A DNA stretch of 64,000 nt from contig JAPPNK010000026.1 of NCBI GenBank assembly GCA_028818695.1, positions 62,001-126,000 on the forward strand. Reading direction: 5' to 3'. Both the position numbers and the translations under genes were made by a program. Numbering within the stretch: the first letter of the stretch is position 1; each line of letters opens with the position of its first letter. Positions 24,777-33,911 of the stretch are shown one piece after another. The stretch comes from Candidatus Poribacteria bacterium (GTDB lineage: Bacteria; Poribacteria; WGA-4E; GCA-2687025). The notes beneath the pieces were generated by a model. It was not told the origin of the DNA and searched no databases. It saw only the letters and a list, made by a program, of their open reading frames with translations.

Positions 24777-24864
24777 GCGCGGAATGGACGGGCTGGCGCA
24801 GATGACGAAAGCCCCCTCCAAGCGCTACAATGAACAAGAAGCCGAACGGCGCAAAGGAGGCAGC

Positions 24865-27108
24865 ATGAGCAGTCCTGTCGAAACCAAAACGATACCCATC
24901 GCTGGAATGAACTGCGCAAACTGCGCGCGCTCCATCGAACAGAGCCTGTCGCGCCATCCGGGCGTCGCCTCCGCCTCCGTCAGCTACGCCAATGAAACGG
25001 CAATCGTCGCATACGACCCAGGCGCCGTCAGCTTTGACCGCATCATCGAAGCGGTTCGGCAGCTTGGCTTTCGCGCCGCCCGCGCCGACAACCCCGACGA
25101 CCTCGCCCAAGAAGAAGCCGCCCATGTGCGCGCCGACCGGCGCCGATTTGTTGTCGGCATGCTTTTCACAGCCCCGCTCTTTGCGCTCAGCATGTCGCGC
25201 GACTTCGGACTGATCGGAGAATGGGCGCATGCAGACTGGGTCAACATGCTCATGTGGGCTTTGGCGACGCCTGTTCAGTTCTACACAGGCAGCTCCTATT
25301 ACGTCGGCGGATACCGTTCGCTCCGCGCCGGCTCGGCGAATATGGACGTCCTCGTCGCTCTCGGCTCCACGGTCGCATACGCATACAGCGCCGCCGTAGC
25401 GCTCCTTCTCGCGTCGGGCAGCTCCGCCGCCGGCGGTCATGTCTATTTTGAAACCTCCGCCGTCATCATCGTTCTGATTCGTTTGGGCAAGCTGCTCGAA
25501 TCGCGTTCAAAGGCGCAGGCGGGGTCTGCCGTCCGCTCGCTTCTGTCGATGCAGGCAAAAACGGCGCGCCTTCTCTTGGACGGCGGCGAGGAGCGCGATG
25601 TGCCGATTGAGCAGGTCTCCCCAGGCGACATCGTTCTTGTGCGCCCCGGCGAACGCATTCCTGTCGATGGGCGCATCTTGGAGGGCGCGACGGCGATCGA
25701 CGAATCGATGATGACGGGCGAAAGCATGCCGGTCGACAAGGGAAAGGGAGACCCTGTTTTAGGCGGAACCGTCAACGGGCATGGCGCGCTCAAAGCGGTC
25801 GCCGAGCGCGTCGGAAGCGACACCGCGCTTGCCCAGATCGCGCGTCTCACCAAACAGGCGCTCGCAAGCAAGCCTCCCGTTCAGCGTTTGGCGGACCGCG
25901 TCTCTGCGGTCTTTGTGCCTGCCGTTGTGTTGATCGCGCTCGCGTCGTTTTTCGCGTGGCATTTTGGGGCGGGGGAGGGGTTTGCCGTCTCCGTTCCGCG
26001 TCTTGCGGCAGTGCTGGTGGTTGCCTGTCCGTGCGCGCTCGGTCTGGCGGCGCCGATGGCGGTCATGGTCGGCGCGGGAAGAGGCGCCGAAAACGGCATT
26101 CTGTTCCGAACCGGCGCCGCCGCGCAGCGTCTCAGCCAGGTGAACGCCGTTCTGCTCGACAAAACGGGAACGCTCACGCGCGGACGCCCAGAGGTCTCCG
26201 ACATACTCTGCGCGGACGAACAGACGGAGCCTGAAGAGGCGCTGCGCCTCGCCGCCGCCGTTGAACGCATGAGCGAACATCCGCTGGCGGAAGCCATTGT
26301 GCGCAAGGCGAAGGAAAGCGGCGTTGAGATTCCGGAAGCGTCCAACGTTCAGGCGGAAACGGGCTGCGGCGTCCGCGGCGAGCTGAACGGAGAGGCGGTG
26401 CGCGTCGGCAGCGGGCTGTGGATGCGCCAGGAAGGCATCGACATCTCGCCGTTGGACGAGGAAGCGCTCGCGCTGTCGAGGTCGGCTAAGACGGTCGTCT
26501 GGGTCGCGCGGGGAAGCTCGATTGTCGGCGCCGCCGCGCTTTCCGACACGCTCAAACCGGGGGCGCGTTCCGCCGTTCAGCAGTTCAAGGATCTTGGTCT
26601 TCAGACCGCCATTCTCACGGGCGATCATCGGGACGCGGCGCGCGCTGTCGCCGAGCAGGTCGGCATTGAAACGGTCATCGCCGGCGCGCGCCCGGCGGGG
26701 AAGGCGGAAGCGGCGCGCCGACTGCGCCAAAAGGGATCCCGAGTCGTCATGATCGGAGACGGCATCAACGACGCGCCCGCCCTGGCGGAAGCGGATGTCG
26801 GCATCGCTGTCGGAACAGGCGCGGACGCGGCGCTGGAGACGGCAGACATCGCGCTCATTGGGGACGACCTCGCCGCGGCGGCGCGCGCCGTGCGCCTCTC
26901 CCGAAGCATGATGCGCGCCATCAAGCAGAACCTGTTCTGGGCGTTCGCCTACAACGCGGCGCTGATTCCGCTCGCCGCCGGGGCGTTTGCGCTTGTCGGT
27001 TTCTCTTGGAAGCTTCATCCGATCATGGCGGCGGCGGCGATGGCGTTCTCCTCGCTCACCGTCGCCGCAAACAGCCTCCGCCTGCGGTATGCGCGGATAG
27101 ACGCATGA
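24865..27108 (+). CDS. copA: Copper-transporting P1B-type ATPase
   Basis: A 747-residue heavy-metal P-type ATPase that exports Cu+ across the inner membrane. One N-terminal HMA domain carries G-M-N-C-A-N-C (Cys17, Cys20). The membrane metal site is C-P-C-A-L-G-L in the Cu+/Ag+ type context. D-K-T-G-T-L-T-R is the phosphorylation site, S-E-H-P-L-A the nucleotide-domain H-P motif, and [10 protein letters not shown] the hinge. About eight membrane segments are expected. The ATG at 24865 follows GGAGG; longer in-frame extensions are not credible. The stop overlaps the next gene by ATGA. No copper regulator is adjacent. Confidence 0.93.
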   Translation: MSSPVETKTIPIAGMNCANCARSIEQSLSRHPGVASASVSYANETAIVAYDPGAVSFDRIIEAVRQLGFRAARADNPDDLAQEEAAHVRADRRRFVVGMLFTAPLFALSMSRDFGLIGEWAHADWVNMLMWALATPVQFYTGSSYYVGGYRSLRAGSANMDVLVALGSTVAYAYSAAVALLLASGSSAAGGHVYFETSAVIIVLIRLGKLLESRSKAQAGSAVRSLLSMQAKTARLLLDGGEERDVPIEQVSPGDIVLVRPGERIPVDGRILEGATAIDESMMTGESMPVDKGKGDPVLGGTVNGHGALKAVAERVGSDTALAQIARLTKQALASKPPVQRLADRVSAVFVPAVVLIALASFFAWHFGAGEGFAVSVPRLAAVLVVACPCALGLAAPMAVMVGAGRGAENGILFRTGAAAQRLSQVNAVLLDKTGTLTRGRPEVSDILCADEQTEPEEALRLAAAVERMSEHPLAEAIVRKAKESGVEIPEASNVQAETGCGVRGELNGEAVRVGSGLWMRQEGIDISPLDEEALALSRSAKTVVWVARGSSIVGAAALSDTLKPGARSAVQQFKDLGLQTAILTGDHRDAARAVAEQVGIETVIAGARPAGKAEAARRLRQKGSRVVMIGDGINDAPALAEADVGIAVGTGADAALETADIALIGDDLAAAARAVRLSRSMMRAIKQNLFWAFAYNAALIPLAAGAFALVGFSWKLHPIMAAAAMAFSSLTVAANSLRLRYARIDA

Positions 27109-28037
27109 GCCGTCCGGCGCTCCTTGCGGTTTCGGCGCTGGCGCTCGCCGGGTGGACAACGGCTGCTTCCTGCGCGTTTCTGGACTCCTTCGCCGAAGCG
27201 CGCCTGATGGGCATGGGCGGCGTCGGCGCGGCGCTCTCGAACGGAGCGGCAAGCCTCTGGACAAACCCCGCCGGACTCGCCCTGCTAAAAGACGCGGAAC
27301 ATCCGCGCTCCGCCAGCGCCGTTTACGCCCCGATCGCCTCCAATCTGGACGACGGAAACGACCTCGCCCAGAGCATGCTCGCCTATGCGCAGTCGCCCGG
27401 CGTCGGCGTCGCTTGGAAACGTCTGCAGGCGGGAAGGCTGTACTCTGAAAACAACCTCGCCGCCGGCTACGGATGGAAGGCGCTGTCGGGCGAGGAGGGA
27501 AAGGGGCGGCTGCTCGCGGGCGTCAAGATCGAGATCGTCTCCTGGGACGCGGCGCCGACCGCTCCCTCCGGCGGCTCCGTCATCGAAAATCTGAACGGGC
27601 CGGCGCGCATGAGCGTCTCCGCCGGGCTGATCTACACGCTCGCCTCGCGCGGCGGTTCGCATGTCCCTATCGGGTTCGCCGTCCGCCATCTGAACCGCCC
27701 GGACGTCAGCTCCGCCGCCTCAAAACGCCCTGAACAGCTCCCCGCTCAATACCTGCTGGGCATCGGCGCCGTCAGCGAAAAGGCGCTCTGGGGCTTGGAC
27801 ATCGAAATGAGCGGGCGCGACGTCGATGTGCGCACAGGCGTTGAATGGAAAGCCGTCTCGAATGCGCTGCGCCTCCGCGGCGGCTTTCGCCTTGAGGGTC
27901 TCGCCTACGGAACGAACCTGACCTTCGGCGCGGGGCTGCGCGTCTCGCCGTCCGTGTCGCTCGATTACGCCTTCTGGCTGCCTGTCGGCGGAACGGGCGC
28001 GCGCCCGCAGCGCGTCAGCCTAGAATACAGGTTTTGA
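27105..28037 (+). CDS. PorV/PorQ-like outer-membrane beta-barrel protein
   Basis: A 310-residue protein with a signal peptide ([14 protein letters not shown]), then [28 protein letters not shown], the hallmark opening of PorV/PorQ (UPF0164/FadL-like) barrels. The rest alternates short amphipathic strands and ends in L-E-Y-R-F, an aromatic C-terminus typical for outer-membrane insertion. The start overlaps the copA stop, and another probable outer-membrane protein follows 2 bp after its own stop. A role in export or surface attachment is inferred by analogy with PorV. Confidence 0.75.
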   Translation: MSRPALLAVSALALAGWTTAASCAFLDSFAEARLMGMGGVGAALSNGAASLWTNPAGLALLKDAEHPRSASAVYAPIASNLDDGNDLAQSMLAYAQSPGVGVAWKRLQAGRLYSENNLAAGYGWKALSGEEGKGRLLAGVKIEIVSWDAAPTAPSGGSVIENLNGPARMSVSAGLIYTLASRGGSHVPIGFAVRHLNRPDVSSAASKRPEQLPAQYLLGIGAVSEKALWGLDIEMSGRDVDVRTGVEWKAVSNALRLRGGFRLEGLAYGTNLTFGAGLRVSPSVSLDYAFWLPVGGTGARPQRVSLEYRF

Positions 28038-28039
28038 CG

Positions 28040-30358
28040 ATGCGCGTATGGGCGTGGGGAGTCCTTTTTTGGGTTATGGCGGGAGCCGCGGCGGCGCAGC
28101 TGACCGACCCGCTCGGCAACCCGCTCTTCTTCGGACGGGGAACGCCGATTTACGACCTGAACGCCACCTACGAACTGCTCGGCGGCGGCTCCTCCATCCA
28201 TCGAAACAAGCTCTTTGGAGAAAAAACGGGCGGGCTGAACTACTTCACCTTCAACAGCGACCGCCCAAGCGTCCGCCACCAGATCTCCGTCGGCAACTTT
28301 TTAACCAAATTCTCCTCCTTCACCTTGAACCGCGAGCTGTTCGACGCCGCAAGATGGACCGTGACGGTTCCAAAAGCGCAAGGCTCCTCCACCGTCTTTC
28401 TGGGCAGGCTCACGAACAACACCTTCACCCCCAGCGGCAGTCCGATCGTGAACCGAACGATCTCCAGTACGGGCGACTGGTTCATGACGGGTTTGCGCGT
28501 CGAAGCGAACCTCGGCTCATGGACATTCAACCTAGGGCGGTTCGGCGAGGCGACGGCGCCGCTGCCGCAAATCGGAGTCAGCTTCGCAAAAAGGTTCTTC
28601 ACCAACTACGATCTGTCCGACGCGGCGAACCCGTTTCAAGGCGTCGTCCAAGGACCGCCGCCCGACCGAATCGTTCTCCGCTTCAAGGACGACTCGCCCG
28701 AAGACGGCGGCGGCGCGCTCATCTACAGGGCGCGCGTCTGGATCGACGGACAATTGCGCTACGACATCGCCGGCGGAAAAGAGCCGCCGGGCATACTCAT
28801 GGACGAGCAGAACGCGAGCCGCGTCGCCGTCGACAGGACCTCCCGCCGCATTGGCCGAGCCGCAGACGGAACAGCGGTCTTCTCCTATGTCTTTCCGCTG
28901 CTCAATCCGCAGGACATCCAGTCGGTTGAAATCGCTGTCGAAGCGGCGAACGATTACCGCATCGAATTGCTGACGCCGCCGGAGTATCCGAGCTCGGAGC
29001 CGCTGTTTGAACGCAGGGCGCAGGCGGAAGGCAATGTCAAGGACGGCTCCAACCGTACGACGGAGCGGTTCTTCTTCGGCAGCTTGACGGACGAATCGAC
29101 GCTTGGAATCGACCTGCAAACCTCGCTTCTCGGCTTCTCCATCGAGGCGGAGCGGGCATGGCACAACCGCGTCTATCAATACCCGCTCTACAACGCGGAG
29201 CGGAGCGGCGTCGGCCGCGGCGCATGGTTTGTGGATATGAACAGGCGTTTCGGTCCTGTCTTTTGGAGAGGCGAATACACGCACATCGACCCGTTCTACA
29301 CCGCCGCCAACTTTGTGGACGACAACGACAACGACGATCCGTACCGCGACGCGCGCGAGGCGACCGTCCCGTTCGCCGGCAGCGACAAGGACGACCGCGA
29401 CCGCGACGGCGTCAAGGACTGGGACGACGACTTTCTGATGTTCTTCGCCGACCCGCCCAGCTTCGTTCTTGGGTTGAGCCGAGAGTCGATCGATTTCAAC
29501 AACAACGGGACGCCCGACAACCTAGAGGACGACCGGCTTCCGAATTACCGGCTCGATTACGACGAGGGGACAAACGGGTTCCACACCTACGCCGTCATGA
29601 ACGCGCCGGCGCTGGAGGGGCTGCGCGTCATACCGGGCTACTATGAAAAAAACGCGCTTCTGAACGGAACGAACGCGCGCGGCTTCTACAACATTCTCAG
29701 CTATGAGCCGAAGCGAATACGCGACTTCGGGACGGTCAGGGCGCGGCACACGCTGCGCCGGTCCAAAGACCAGATACCGGATAATTTCATACAGCGCGGG
29801 CGCGAGGTGGTGGACGATCTGCGGTTGAGCGACTACTTGGGGCATATTCTCACCTTCATCGTCAACTACGACCAGATCAAGAATTTGACGATCGCCGCCA
29901 AGTTCAAATATGAAAACAACACGCTATACAATCTGCGGGAGAACTCCATCGACACGCAGCTCATTTACCAGCTGCGGTATGTGTACGAGGCGCCGAACGG
30001 GATGACGTTGTCGCCAGCGTTCCGGAGCGACCGTTCGATCGGGTATCGGGAGCCGTATCAACGCGTCGCCGAGATCGATTCGCTGCGGAATGTGTTTATA
30101 CTCACCTTTGCGCATAAGGTTGCGGACGAGCTGTTGCTGAGCGCGGGGCTTCAATACCTGACGTGGCGCGACTATACGGAGGCGCGGAACGATTACAATC
30201 GGCGGGTCGGTTTTTTGGAGCTGGTGTTAAAGGGCTCCGCTTTCGGGCAGCAGTTGGGGCTGATTGGCGCCATTGATTACTCGACGCAGAGTTACCTGCG
30301 CCCTGTCGGGGGCGATTCCCGCCAGACGCAGATATCTGTCAGCCTGTTTTTGCTGTAA
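28040..30358 (+). CDS. Large predicted outer-membrane protein with acidic Asp-rich loop
   Basis: A 772-residue protein with a signal peptide (V-L-F-W-V-M-A-G-A-A-A-A-Q) and long beta-strand-rich sequence ending Q-I-S-V-S-L-F-L-L, a plausible barrel terminus. In the middle, D-N-D-N-D-D-P-Y-R-D and S-D-K-D-D-R-D-R-D-G-V-K-D-W-D-D-D-F resemble calcium-binding thrombospondin type 3-like loops. The start follows the PorV-like stop by 2 bp, so the two are co-translated. I do not recognise the family; an envelope structural or transport role is inferred from the pair. Confidence 0.65.
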   Translation: MRVWAWGVLFWVMAGAAAAQLTDPLGNPLFFGRGTPIYDLNATYELLGGGSSIHRNKLFGEKTGGLNYFTFNSDRPSVRHQISVGNFLTKFSSFTLNRELFDAARWTVTVPKAQGSSTVFLGRLTNNTFTPSGSPIVNRTISSTGDWFMTGLRVEANLGSWTFNLGRFGEATAPLPQIGVSFAKRFFTNYDLSDAANPFQGVVQGPPPDRIVLRFKDDSPEDGGGALIYRARVWIDGQLRYDIAGGKEPPGILMDEQNASRVAVDRTSRRIGRAADGTAVFSYVFPLLNPQDIQSVEIAVEAANDYRIELLTPPEYPSSEPLFERRAQAEGNVKDGSNRTTERFFFGSLTDESTLGIDLQTSLLGFSIEAERAWHNRVYQYPLYNAERSGVGRGAWFVDMNRRFGPVFWRGEYTHIDPFYTAANFVDDNDNDDPYRDAREATVPFAGSDKDDRDRDGVKDWDDDFLMFFADPPSFVLGLSRESIDFNNNGTPDNLEDDRLPNYRLDYDEGTNGFHTYAVMNAPALEGLRVIPGYYEKNALLNGTNARGFYNILSYEPKRIRDFGTVRARHTLRRSKDQIPDNFIQRGREVVDDLRLSDYLGHILTFIVNYDQIKNLTIAAKFKYENNTLYNLRENSIDTQLIYQLRYVYEAPNGMTLSPAFRSDRSIGYREPYQRVAEIDSLRNVFILTFAHKVADELLLSAGLQYLTWRDYTEARNDYNRRVGFLELVLKGSAFGQQLGLIGAIDYSTQSYLRPVGGDSRQTQISVSLFLL

Positions 30359-30412
30359 GACGAACGCCTCCGCCGCATACGAAACCCCAGCCCTCTTGTA
30401 GATAGGGCTGGG

Positions 30413-30574
30413 CTGACCTTTTTAGTTGGGACATTCGCCTGGGCGAACGCAGGCGGTTTCTGTGGCGCCTCTGGATTCCCGCTTTCGCGGGAATGACGGC
30501 CTGGTTGGCAGCGCCTTTTTCCCATCAATAGAGCGATCATTCGTTCAAATGTCCCAACTTTACGCATGAGGTCG
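30413..30574 (+). mobile_element. Family A MITE, complete copy with 8-bp target duplication
   Basis: This 162-bp copy runs from CTGACCTTTTTAGTTGGGAC to CCCAACTTTACGCATGAGGTCG. The flanks gggctggg (30405-30412 and 30575-30582) are a perfect 8-bp direct repeat. It carries the core ATTCCCGCTTTCGCGGGAAT and is the cleanest reference copy in the window. Confidence 0.88.
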
Positions 30575-30615
30575 GGGCTGGGGGTTTTCTGCCATGCCGT
30601 CCTTTCCGCGCAGGC

Positions 30616-30696
30616 TCATGACATATAACGCGCCAGCAGCGCCGCTGTCACCGTCGCCCATATCGTCAATCCAGCGAGACACATGATCCATCGCAT
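30616..30696 (-). CDS. 26-residue predicted membrane peptide
   Basis: A tiny gene just downstream of the sigma factor on the same strand. The ATG is preceded by AAAGGAAAG at good spacing. The peptide has a short start (M-R-W-I-M-C), a single hydrophobic span (L-A-G-L-T-I-W-A-T-V-T-A-A-L-L) and ends A-R-Y-M-S. A peptide of this size could modulate a membrane partner or be a leader. The ribosome site and pure transmembrane composition support expression, but there is no homologue to compare. Confidence 0.5.
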   Translation of the reverse strand: MRWIMCLAGLTIWATVTAALLARYMS

Positions 30697-30727
30697 CTTC
30701 TTTCCTTTCCGCGCAGGAGCCTTGAAC

Positions 30728-31390
30728 TCAAGCCGCCGCCAGAGGCGAACCCATCCAGGCGCGTATTTTTTGAAACGCGCTGGTCTTGATCTGGTGGACG
30801 CGCTGCCGCGTGACGCCCATCTCGCGGGCGATCTCGGCGCAGTTGTATTCTTCCAGCAGTTTCTCTGCGACATACCGTTCATTGGGAGCCAATCGTTTGA
30901 TGAGGTTGTGAAGTTCGCGGGCGTCCATTTCGCGCCAAAGATGCTCATCCCGCGCGACGCGCCCCGGCGAGAAGCAGGACGCGCGTGAAACGGAGGCGTG
31001 CGCCTGATGGTCAAGTTCGCATTCGCCTGGTTCGGCGCCTTCGGGAGACAGGTTCTGGGCGTAAAGGGCGGCAGAAAGATCGTCGCCGCCGTCGCGCTTG
31101 CGTTCGCGCCACATGCGTTCGGGGATCGAAAACGCGCCCGAATTGCGCCGGCAGTAATGAAGCGCCGCCCATCGAGCGCGCGGTATCAGGTAGGCGATAA
31201 AAGGCGCGCCCGACGACGCGTCGTACTTGGACGCCGCCTCCACGCACGCCATCCACGCCTCCTGGAGCGCGTCCTCAATCAGCTCCGACCTCCCAGCCCG
31301 AAGGCAGACATGGCGCACGACCTGCTCAAGGTCGCGTTTGAGGTTGGGATCGGTCAAGCGTTCGTTCCGTTCAGTGATGGTCATGTTCAT
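30728..31390 (-). CDS. Sigma-70 family RNA polymerase sigma factor
   Basis: A 220-residue sigma factor lacking region 1.1, of roughly ECF/SigB-like size. Region 2 is seen as L-I-E-D-A-L-Q-E-A-W-M-A-C-V-E-A-A-S-K-Y-D, followed by A-R-W-A-A-L-H-Y-C-R. Region 4 ends with the helix-turn-helix C-A-E-I-A-R-E-M-G-V-T-R-Q-R-V-H-Q-I-K. Start choice is uncertain: the ATG at 31390 has AAAGG upstream, while one 27 bp further upstream does not. An operator-like array lies upstream and a divergent HTH protein gene follows it. No anti-sigma factor is apparent unless the small membrane peptide acts in that role. Confidence 0.85.
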   Translation of the reverse strand: MNMTITERNERLTDPNLKRDLEQVVRHVCLRAGRSELIEDALQEAWMACVEAASKYDASSGAPFIAYLIPRARWAALHYCRRNSGAFSIPERMWRERKRDGGDDLSAALYAQNLSPEGAEPGECELDHQAHASVSRASCFSPGRVARDEHLWREMDARELHNLIKRLAPNERYVAEKLLEEYNCAEIAREMGVTRQRVHQIKTSAFQKIRAWMGSPLAAA

Positions 31391-31440
31391 TAAACATTCG
31401 CCTTTCGCTGCGCTCATACGCGCATGTTAGATAACGTTTA

Positions 31441-31456
31441 GGCTAACAAGTTAGCC
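31441..31456. promoter_or_regulatory. Perfect palindrome GGCTAACAAGTTAGCC
   Basis: A 7+2+7 bp perfect inverted repeat 51 bp upstream of the sigma-factor start, in the intergenic region shared with the HTH gene. It is a plausible dimer operator. Confidence 0.6.
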
Positions 31457-31482
31457 AACATATACCCTAACGAACGCCGTTT

Positions 31483-31720
31483 GTTTAGGTTACAGCCGTT
31501 TCGGTTTTTTTTGAGTCGGGGGCGAAAAAGCCGCTTGGAGGTCTCGGCGCGGGAAGGAGGAAGAGAGAGGGGCAGTCTCTACAGACGATGGTTTTGATTT
31601 TAGAGCCGTTTTGGAATGTGGAGGCTGTCTGGGAGATCTCTGGATTCCCGCTTTCGCAGGAATGGCGTACTTGACGTAACCTGAACGATAGGCGAACGTT
31701 ACCATGTACGTAACCGAAAC
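31483..31720. promoter_or_regulatory. Dispersed 11-bp motif array (GTTTAGGTTAC-like)
   Basis: GTTTAGGTTAC occurs at 31483-31493 and, in inverted orientation, as GTAACCTGAAC at 31676-31686 and GTAACCGAAAC at 31710-31720. GAACGTTAC at 31694-31702 and CCTAACGAAC near 31465 are partial matches. The last copies lie 30-75 bp before the HTH gene. The 358-bp gap between 31391 and 31749 holds these sites plus a family B fragment and no gene. Confidence 0.5.
31572..31670. repeat. Family B MITE, truncated copy
   Basis: It starts gcagtctctacagacgatgg, continues attttagagccgttttggaa and gaggctgtctgggaga, and ends at ATTCCCGCTTTCGCAGGAAT. The right inverted end is absent. Confidence 0.65.
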
Positions 31721-31749
31721 ACGCGCTTATCCGGCAAAGGAGACGACCC

Positions 31750-32229
31750 ATGAGCGAGCGAGACGGCGCCCATACCCTCCATGAAGAAAAGATGTACAGC
31801 TTGCGCGACGCGGCGCAACTGCTCAACATGACTGAAGCGGCATTGCGCATGCGCATCAAACGCAACTCGATACAGGCGGAGCAGGAGCCGATGGGCGACC
31901 CGAATTCGGGGCGTTACAAGCTCATGATTCCGCAAAACGAAATGACGCGCCTGATGCAGCGACTGGAAGCGAAAACGCAGCGCGGCGAGTCGACCTCCGC
32001 CGCCTTGACCAGCCCGGCGCCGGCGCCCGAAACGCAGCGCCCCCCCATCCGCACGCCTCATACGGAGGATGTCCGACTGGAGGACGCGCTGCGGCGCATT
32101 GACCAGATGGAGCAGGAGCTGCGCCACGCGCGGGAAGAGCGCGAAATGATGCGTCAACTCATACAGTCTATGCAGACGCAGTTCGCGCTTTTAGAAAAGT
32201 TGGCGGGGGCGGCGTTCGACCGTTCTTAG
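31750..32229 (+). CDS. Helix-turn-helix (excisionase/MerR-like) DNA-binding protein with coiled coil
   Basis: A 159-residue protein. Residues 15-70 fit a winged-helix excisionase/MerR-type domain: Y-S-L-R-D-A-A-Q-L-L-N-M-T-E-A-A-L-R-M-R-I-K-R, then a wing with S-G-R-Y-K-L-M-I-P. A Pro/Thr-rich linker (about 75-105) leads to a coiled coil (L-E-D-A-L-R-R-I-D-Q-M-E-Q-E-L) likely to dimerise. AAAGGAG precedes the ATG. It is divergent from the sigma factor across the motif array, so auto- and cross-regulation is a reasonable inference. Confidence 0.75.
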   Translation: MSERDGAHTLHEEKMYSLRDAAQLLNMTEAALRMRIKRNSIQAEQEPMGDPNSGRYKLMIPQNEMTRLMQRLEAKTQRGESTSAALTSPAPAPETQRPPIRTPHTEDVRLEDALRRIDQMEQELRHAREEREMMRQLIQSMQTQFALLEKLAGAAFDRS

Positions 32230-32240
32230 CCGCGCCGCGC

Positions 32241-32246
32241 TATAAT
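32241..32246 (+). promoter_or_regulatory. TATAAT -10 element before gmhA
   Basis: A perfect TATAAT sits 29 bp before the gmhA start. No good -35 is seen at the usual spacing, so it may be weak or activator-dependent. Confidence 0.35.
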
Positions 32247-32274
32247 AGTAACGTGAATCGAGGCGGGGCGGGCA

Positions 32275-32850
32275 ATGCGGGACGAAATTGAACGGCAGCT
32301 GCGCGACGGAGCCGAGCTGAAACTGCGCGTCGCAGAGGAGCTGTCCGGACAGATACAATCTGCCGCTGAGGCGCTCATCGAATGCGTTCAAGGCGGAGGC
32401 AAGGCGCTCTTTTGCGGCAACGGCGGGAGCGCCGCGGACGCGCAGCATCTCGCCGCGGAGCTGATCGGCCGTTTTAAAAAAGAGCGCGCCGCCATACCGG
32501 CTGTCGCGCTCACAACCGACAGCTCCGTTCTCACCGCGCTCGGAAACGACTACGGGTATGAGCGCGTCTTTTCTCGACAGGTGGAGGCGCTCGGACAGGC
32601 GGGCGATCTGCTTGTCGCCATCTCCACCAGCGGACGCAGCCCGAATGCGCTCCTTGCGGCGAAAGCCGCCCGCCGGCGCGGCATGAAAACCGTCGCGCTG
32701 ACAGGGCGGGGCGGAGGCAAACTGGGCGCGCTCGCCGACATCTGCATACCGATACCCTCGACGGACGCGGCGCGCATTCAGGAGGCGCATATCGCCGTCG
32801 GGCATATTCTGTGCGACCTGCTTGAACAGCGCATCGGGGCGGCGTCATGA
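32275..32850 (+). CDS. gmhA: Sedoheptulose 7-phosphate isomerase (SIS domain)
   Basis: A 191-residue SIS-fold isomerase of the GmhA/DiaA group, making D-glycero-D-manno-heptose 7-phosphate in the first step of activated heptose synthesis. F-C-G-N-G-G-S-A-A-D-A-Q-H-L-A-A-E-L is the family signature, with I-S-T-S-G-R-S-P-N as the phosphate-binding loop and Q-E-A-H-I-A-V-G-H near the C-terminus. The length is normal. The next gene overlaps by ATGA, and ManC/Gmd follow, so activated-sugar synthesis for surface glycans is likely. No heptokinase is in the window. Confidence 0.85.
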   Translation: MRDEIERQLRDGAELKLRVAEELSGQIQSAAEALIECVQGGGKALFCGNGGSAADAQHLAAELIGRFKKERAAIPAVALTTDSSVLTALGNDYGYERVFSRQVEALGQAGDLLVAISTSGRSPNALLAAKAARRRGMKTVALTGRGGGKLGALADICIPIPSTDAARIQEAHIAVGHILCDLLEQRIGAAS

Positions 32851-33905
32851 GCGTGTCGCTTCACGCCGCCGTTCTCGCGGGAGGCATGGGAATGCGCTTC
32901 TGGCCGTTGAGCGTTCCGGAACGGCCGAAGCAGTTTCTGCGCCTTCTCGGCGAGCGCACTTTTTTACAGGCGACCGCCGACCGCGCCGCGCCGTTGACGG
33001 GCTGGGATCGGATATGGGTGTCGACAAGCGCGCCGCTGGCGGACGAGGCGGCGCGGCAGCTCCCGAATCTCAACCCCGACCGGTTCGTTGTGGAGCCGAC
33101 GGGGCGCAACACGCTTCCGTGTATCGCGTTGACCTTCGGGGCGGCGCGGCGCAGCGATCCAGAGGCTGTGGCGGCGGCGCTTCCGTCCGACCACCGCATT
33201 GCGGACGCGCCCGCTTTTCGCTCCGTGTTGGGCGCGGCGGGAGAGATCGCGGAGCGCACAGGGCGGGCGGTTCTGATCGGCTGCGCGCCGACGCGGCCGG
33301 AAACAGGGTACGGCTATATCCGTTTTGGCGGGCGCGCGGCTGAAGCGAACGGCGTTGAAGCGCGGCAGGTGCTGCAGTTCACCGAAAAACCGGACAGAGA
33401 GACGGCAGAAGAATTTCTTTCGTCGGGCGAATATCTGTGGAACTGCGGCATCTTCGTGTGGAAGGCGTCCGCTTTTTTTGAAGAACTTTGGAGACGCGCC
33501 CCAGAAATCGCCGGACCCATTGAAGAGGCGCTGGAGGAGCCTGACCGGCTGGACGCGCTCTACCGCGCCTTGCCGTCCGTCTCCATCGACAAGGGTCTCA
33601 TCGAAAAAATGGACGGCGCGCTCGTCATACCGGCGGAATTCGGCTGGGACGACATCGGCAGCTGGTCGTCCGTCTGGTCGGCGCTTCCGCATGACGCGGA
33701 CGGAAACGCGGCTCAGGGGCGGCATACGGCGCTGGACACGCGCAACTGCTTGATTTTCAGCCAAAACAAGCCTATTGTAACGTTGGGCGTTGAGGCGCTG
33801 GCGGTCATCGAAACGGACGAGGCGGTCATGGTTTGTCCGCTGGATCGTTCGCAGGATGTGCGGGAACTGGCGCGTCTCTTTTATTCGCAAACGAACAACG
33901 ATTGA
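32847..33905 (+). CDS. manC: Mannose-1-phosphate guanylyltransferase
   Basis: A 352-residue nucleotidyltransferase of the ManC type without the C-terminal isomerase domain. V-L-A-G-G-M-G-M-R-F-W-P-L-S with P-K-Q-F is the nucleotide-binding signature, F-T-E-K-P-D the sugar-phosphate site, and Y-L-W-N-C-G-I-F-V-W the conserved core. It makes GDP-mannose from mannose 1-phosphate and GTP, which the next gene can use. The ATG overlaps the gmhA stop. A guanylyltransferase acting on heptose 1-phosphate is an alternative given the gmhA partner. Confidence 0.88.
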   Translation: MSVSLHAAVLAGGMGMRFWPLSVPERPKQFLRLLGERTFLQATADRAAPLTGWDRIWVSTSAPLADEAARQLPNLNPDRFVVEPTGRNTLPCIALTFGAARRSDPEAVAAALPSDHRIADAPAFRSVLGAAGEIAERTGRAVLIGCAPTRPETGYGYIRFGGRAAEANGVEARQVLQFTEKPDRETAEEFLSSGEYLWNCGIFVWKASAFFEELWRRAPEIAGPIEEALEEPDRLDALYRALPSVSIDKGLIEKMDGALVIPAEFGWDDIGSWSSVWSALPHDADGNAAQGRHTALDTRNCLIFSQNKPIVTLGVEALAVIETDEAVMVCPLDRSQDVRELARLFYSQTNND

Positions 33906-33911
33906 GCGAGC

